Source: Planctomycetota bacterium
GTDB lineage: Bacteria; Planctomycetota; Phycisphaerae; Sedimentisphaerales; Anaerobacaceae
NCBI GenBank assembly: GCA_017885385.1
Contig: JAFNGF010000359.1
Span: 359 to 12,061, forward strand
Direction of reading: 5' to 3'
Length of the DNA: 11,703 nt
Under the pieces are notes generated by a model, which did not search any database, was not told where the DNA came from, and was given only the letters and a program-made list of their open reading frames with translations. The position numbers and the translations under genes are program-made. Positions 11,276-11,703 of the stretch are shown in pieces; within the stretch, counting starts at the first letter, position 1; each line of letters starts with the position of its first letter.

Positions 11276-11703
11276 CTACTTCGCCACGAACGGCGACAGT
11301 TCGCGGAGCTGGTTGACGATTTGTGGCATTATTTCGATGGTGTAATCGACCTCTTGCTCAGTGTTGTATCTGCTGAGGCTGAATCGAATTGAGCCGTGGG
11401 CGGCGGTGAACGGCACGCCCATCGCACGCAAAACGTGAGAAGGCTCTAATGAGCCGGAGGTACAAGCCGAGCCGCTACTTGCGCAGATGCCGTACTTATC
11501 CAGCATAAGCAGAATCGCTTCGCCTTCGATATACTCAAAGCTAATATTACTGGTGTTGGGCAGGCGGTTTTTCTTATCGCCATTGAGACGCGAGTCGGGG
11601 CAATTTTCCAATATCGCATTTTCCAGCTTGTCACGCAGATGCTTTACCTTCTTATTCTCCTGCTCGATATTTTCCGCCGCCAATTCGCAGGCTTTTCCCA
11701 GGC
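11276..11703 (-). CDS. Cysteine desulfurase NifS/IscS family, C-terminal part
   Basis: About 142 codons of the 3' end are present; the gene continues beyond the right edge in frame (GKACELAAENIEQE). The PLP enzyme takes sulfur from cysteine as a persulfide for Fe-S cluster and thio-cofactor synthesis in the cytoplasm. The catalytic loop ASSGSACTSGSLEPSHVLRA contains the active-site Cys, and HGSIRFSLSRYNTEQEVDY is the typical C-terminal signature. The form SGSACTSGSLEPSHVL is closer to NifS and group I desulfurases than to SufS. Residues ENKKVKHLRDKLENAILENCPDSRLNG form the usual helix and turn before the small domain. Only the end is visible, so IscS and NifS cannot be separated. A short imperfect hairpin (TGTC/GACA core) follows the stop without a T run. 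Confidence 0.93.
   Translation of the reverse strand, partial: LGKACELAAENIEQENKKVKHLRDKLENAILENCPDSRLNGDKKNRLPNTSNISFEYIEGEAILLMLDKYGICASSGSACTSGSLEPSHVLRAMGVPFTAAHGSIRFSLSRYNTEQEVDYTIEIMPQIVNQLRELSPFVAK

Overview
The window looks like an accessory-rich stretch of a Planctomycetota chromosome, probably of the Phycisphaerae/Sedimentisphaerales type. This is inferred from the BlaR1-type peptidase carrying a long leucine-rich-repeat tail, the small conserved gene pair and the many short dispersed repeats; no rRNA or other taxonomic marker is present. Composition is roughly 50% GC and genes are widely spaced.

Left part (1-1811): the 5' part of an exported nucleoside hydrolase-like gene runs off the left edge on the minus strand. 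It is divergent from a complete hisA (histidine biosynthesis), and the gap holds a REP-like inverted repeat and a plausible hisA promoter.

Centre-left (1848-5732, minus strand): a blaI-like repressor is followed downstream by a BlaR1-like membrane metallopeptidase of about 980 residues. Its extracytoplasmic tail is about 21 leucine-rich repeats instead of a penicillin-binding sensor domain. Three TACA-NN-TGTA dyads overlap the blaI promoter, so the pair looks autoregulated. A 5'-truncated ankyrin-repeat gene lies after it.

Centre (5841-7673, minus strand): mnmG, the FAD protein of tRNA wobble-uridine modification. Its upstream region carries one of the dispersed repeats that also separates blaI from blaR1.

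Centre-right (7823-9750): a strong-looking promoter leads into two tightly spaced small conserved genes of unknown function. A 106-residue orphan gene and about 0.8 kb of repeat-derived, mostly non-coding DNA follow.

Right part (9754-11703): a tRNA-Leu(CAA) gene with its own promoter, a REP-like element, a DUF2283 gene with an abnormal 5' end, and a 39-bp degenerate partial copy of the tRNA. Next comes a minus-strand gene that I read as an Nmad2-like (nucleotide-modification-associated) protein without a clear start codon, and finally the 3' end of a NifS/IscS cysteine desulfurase running off the right edge.

hisA, mnmG, the tRNA and the cysteine desulfurase are housekeeping genes. The BlaI/BlaR1-LRR pair, ankyrin remnant, small gene pair, DUF2283 gene and Nmad2-like gene are accessory insertions among repeats. 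No transposase, integrase or CRISPR array is visible.
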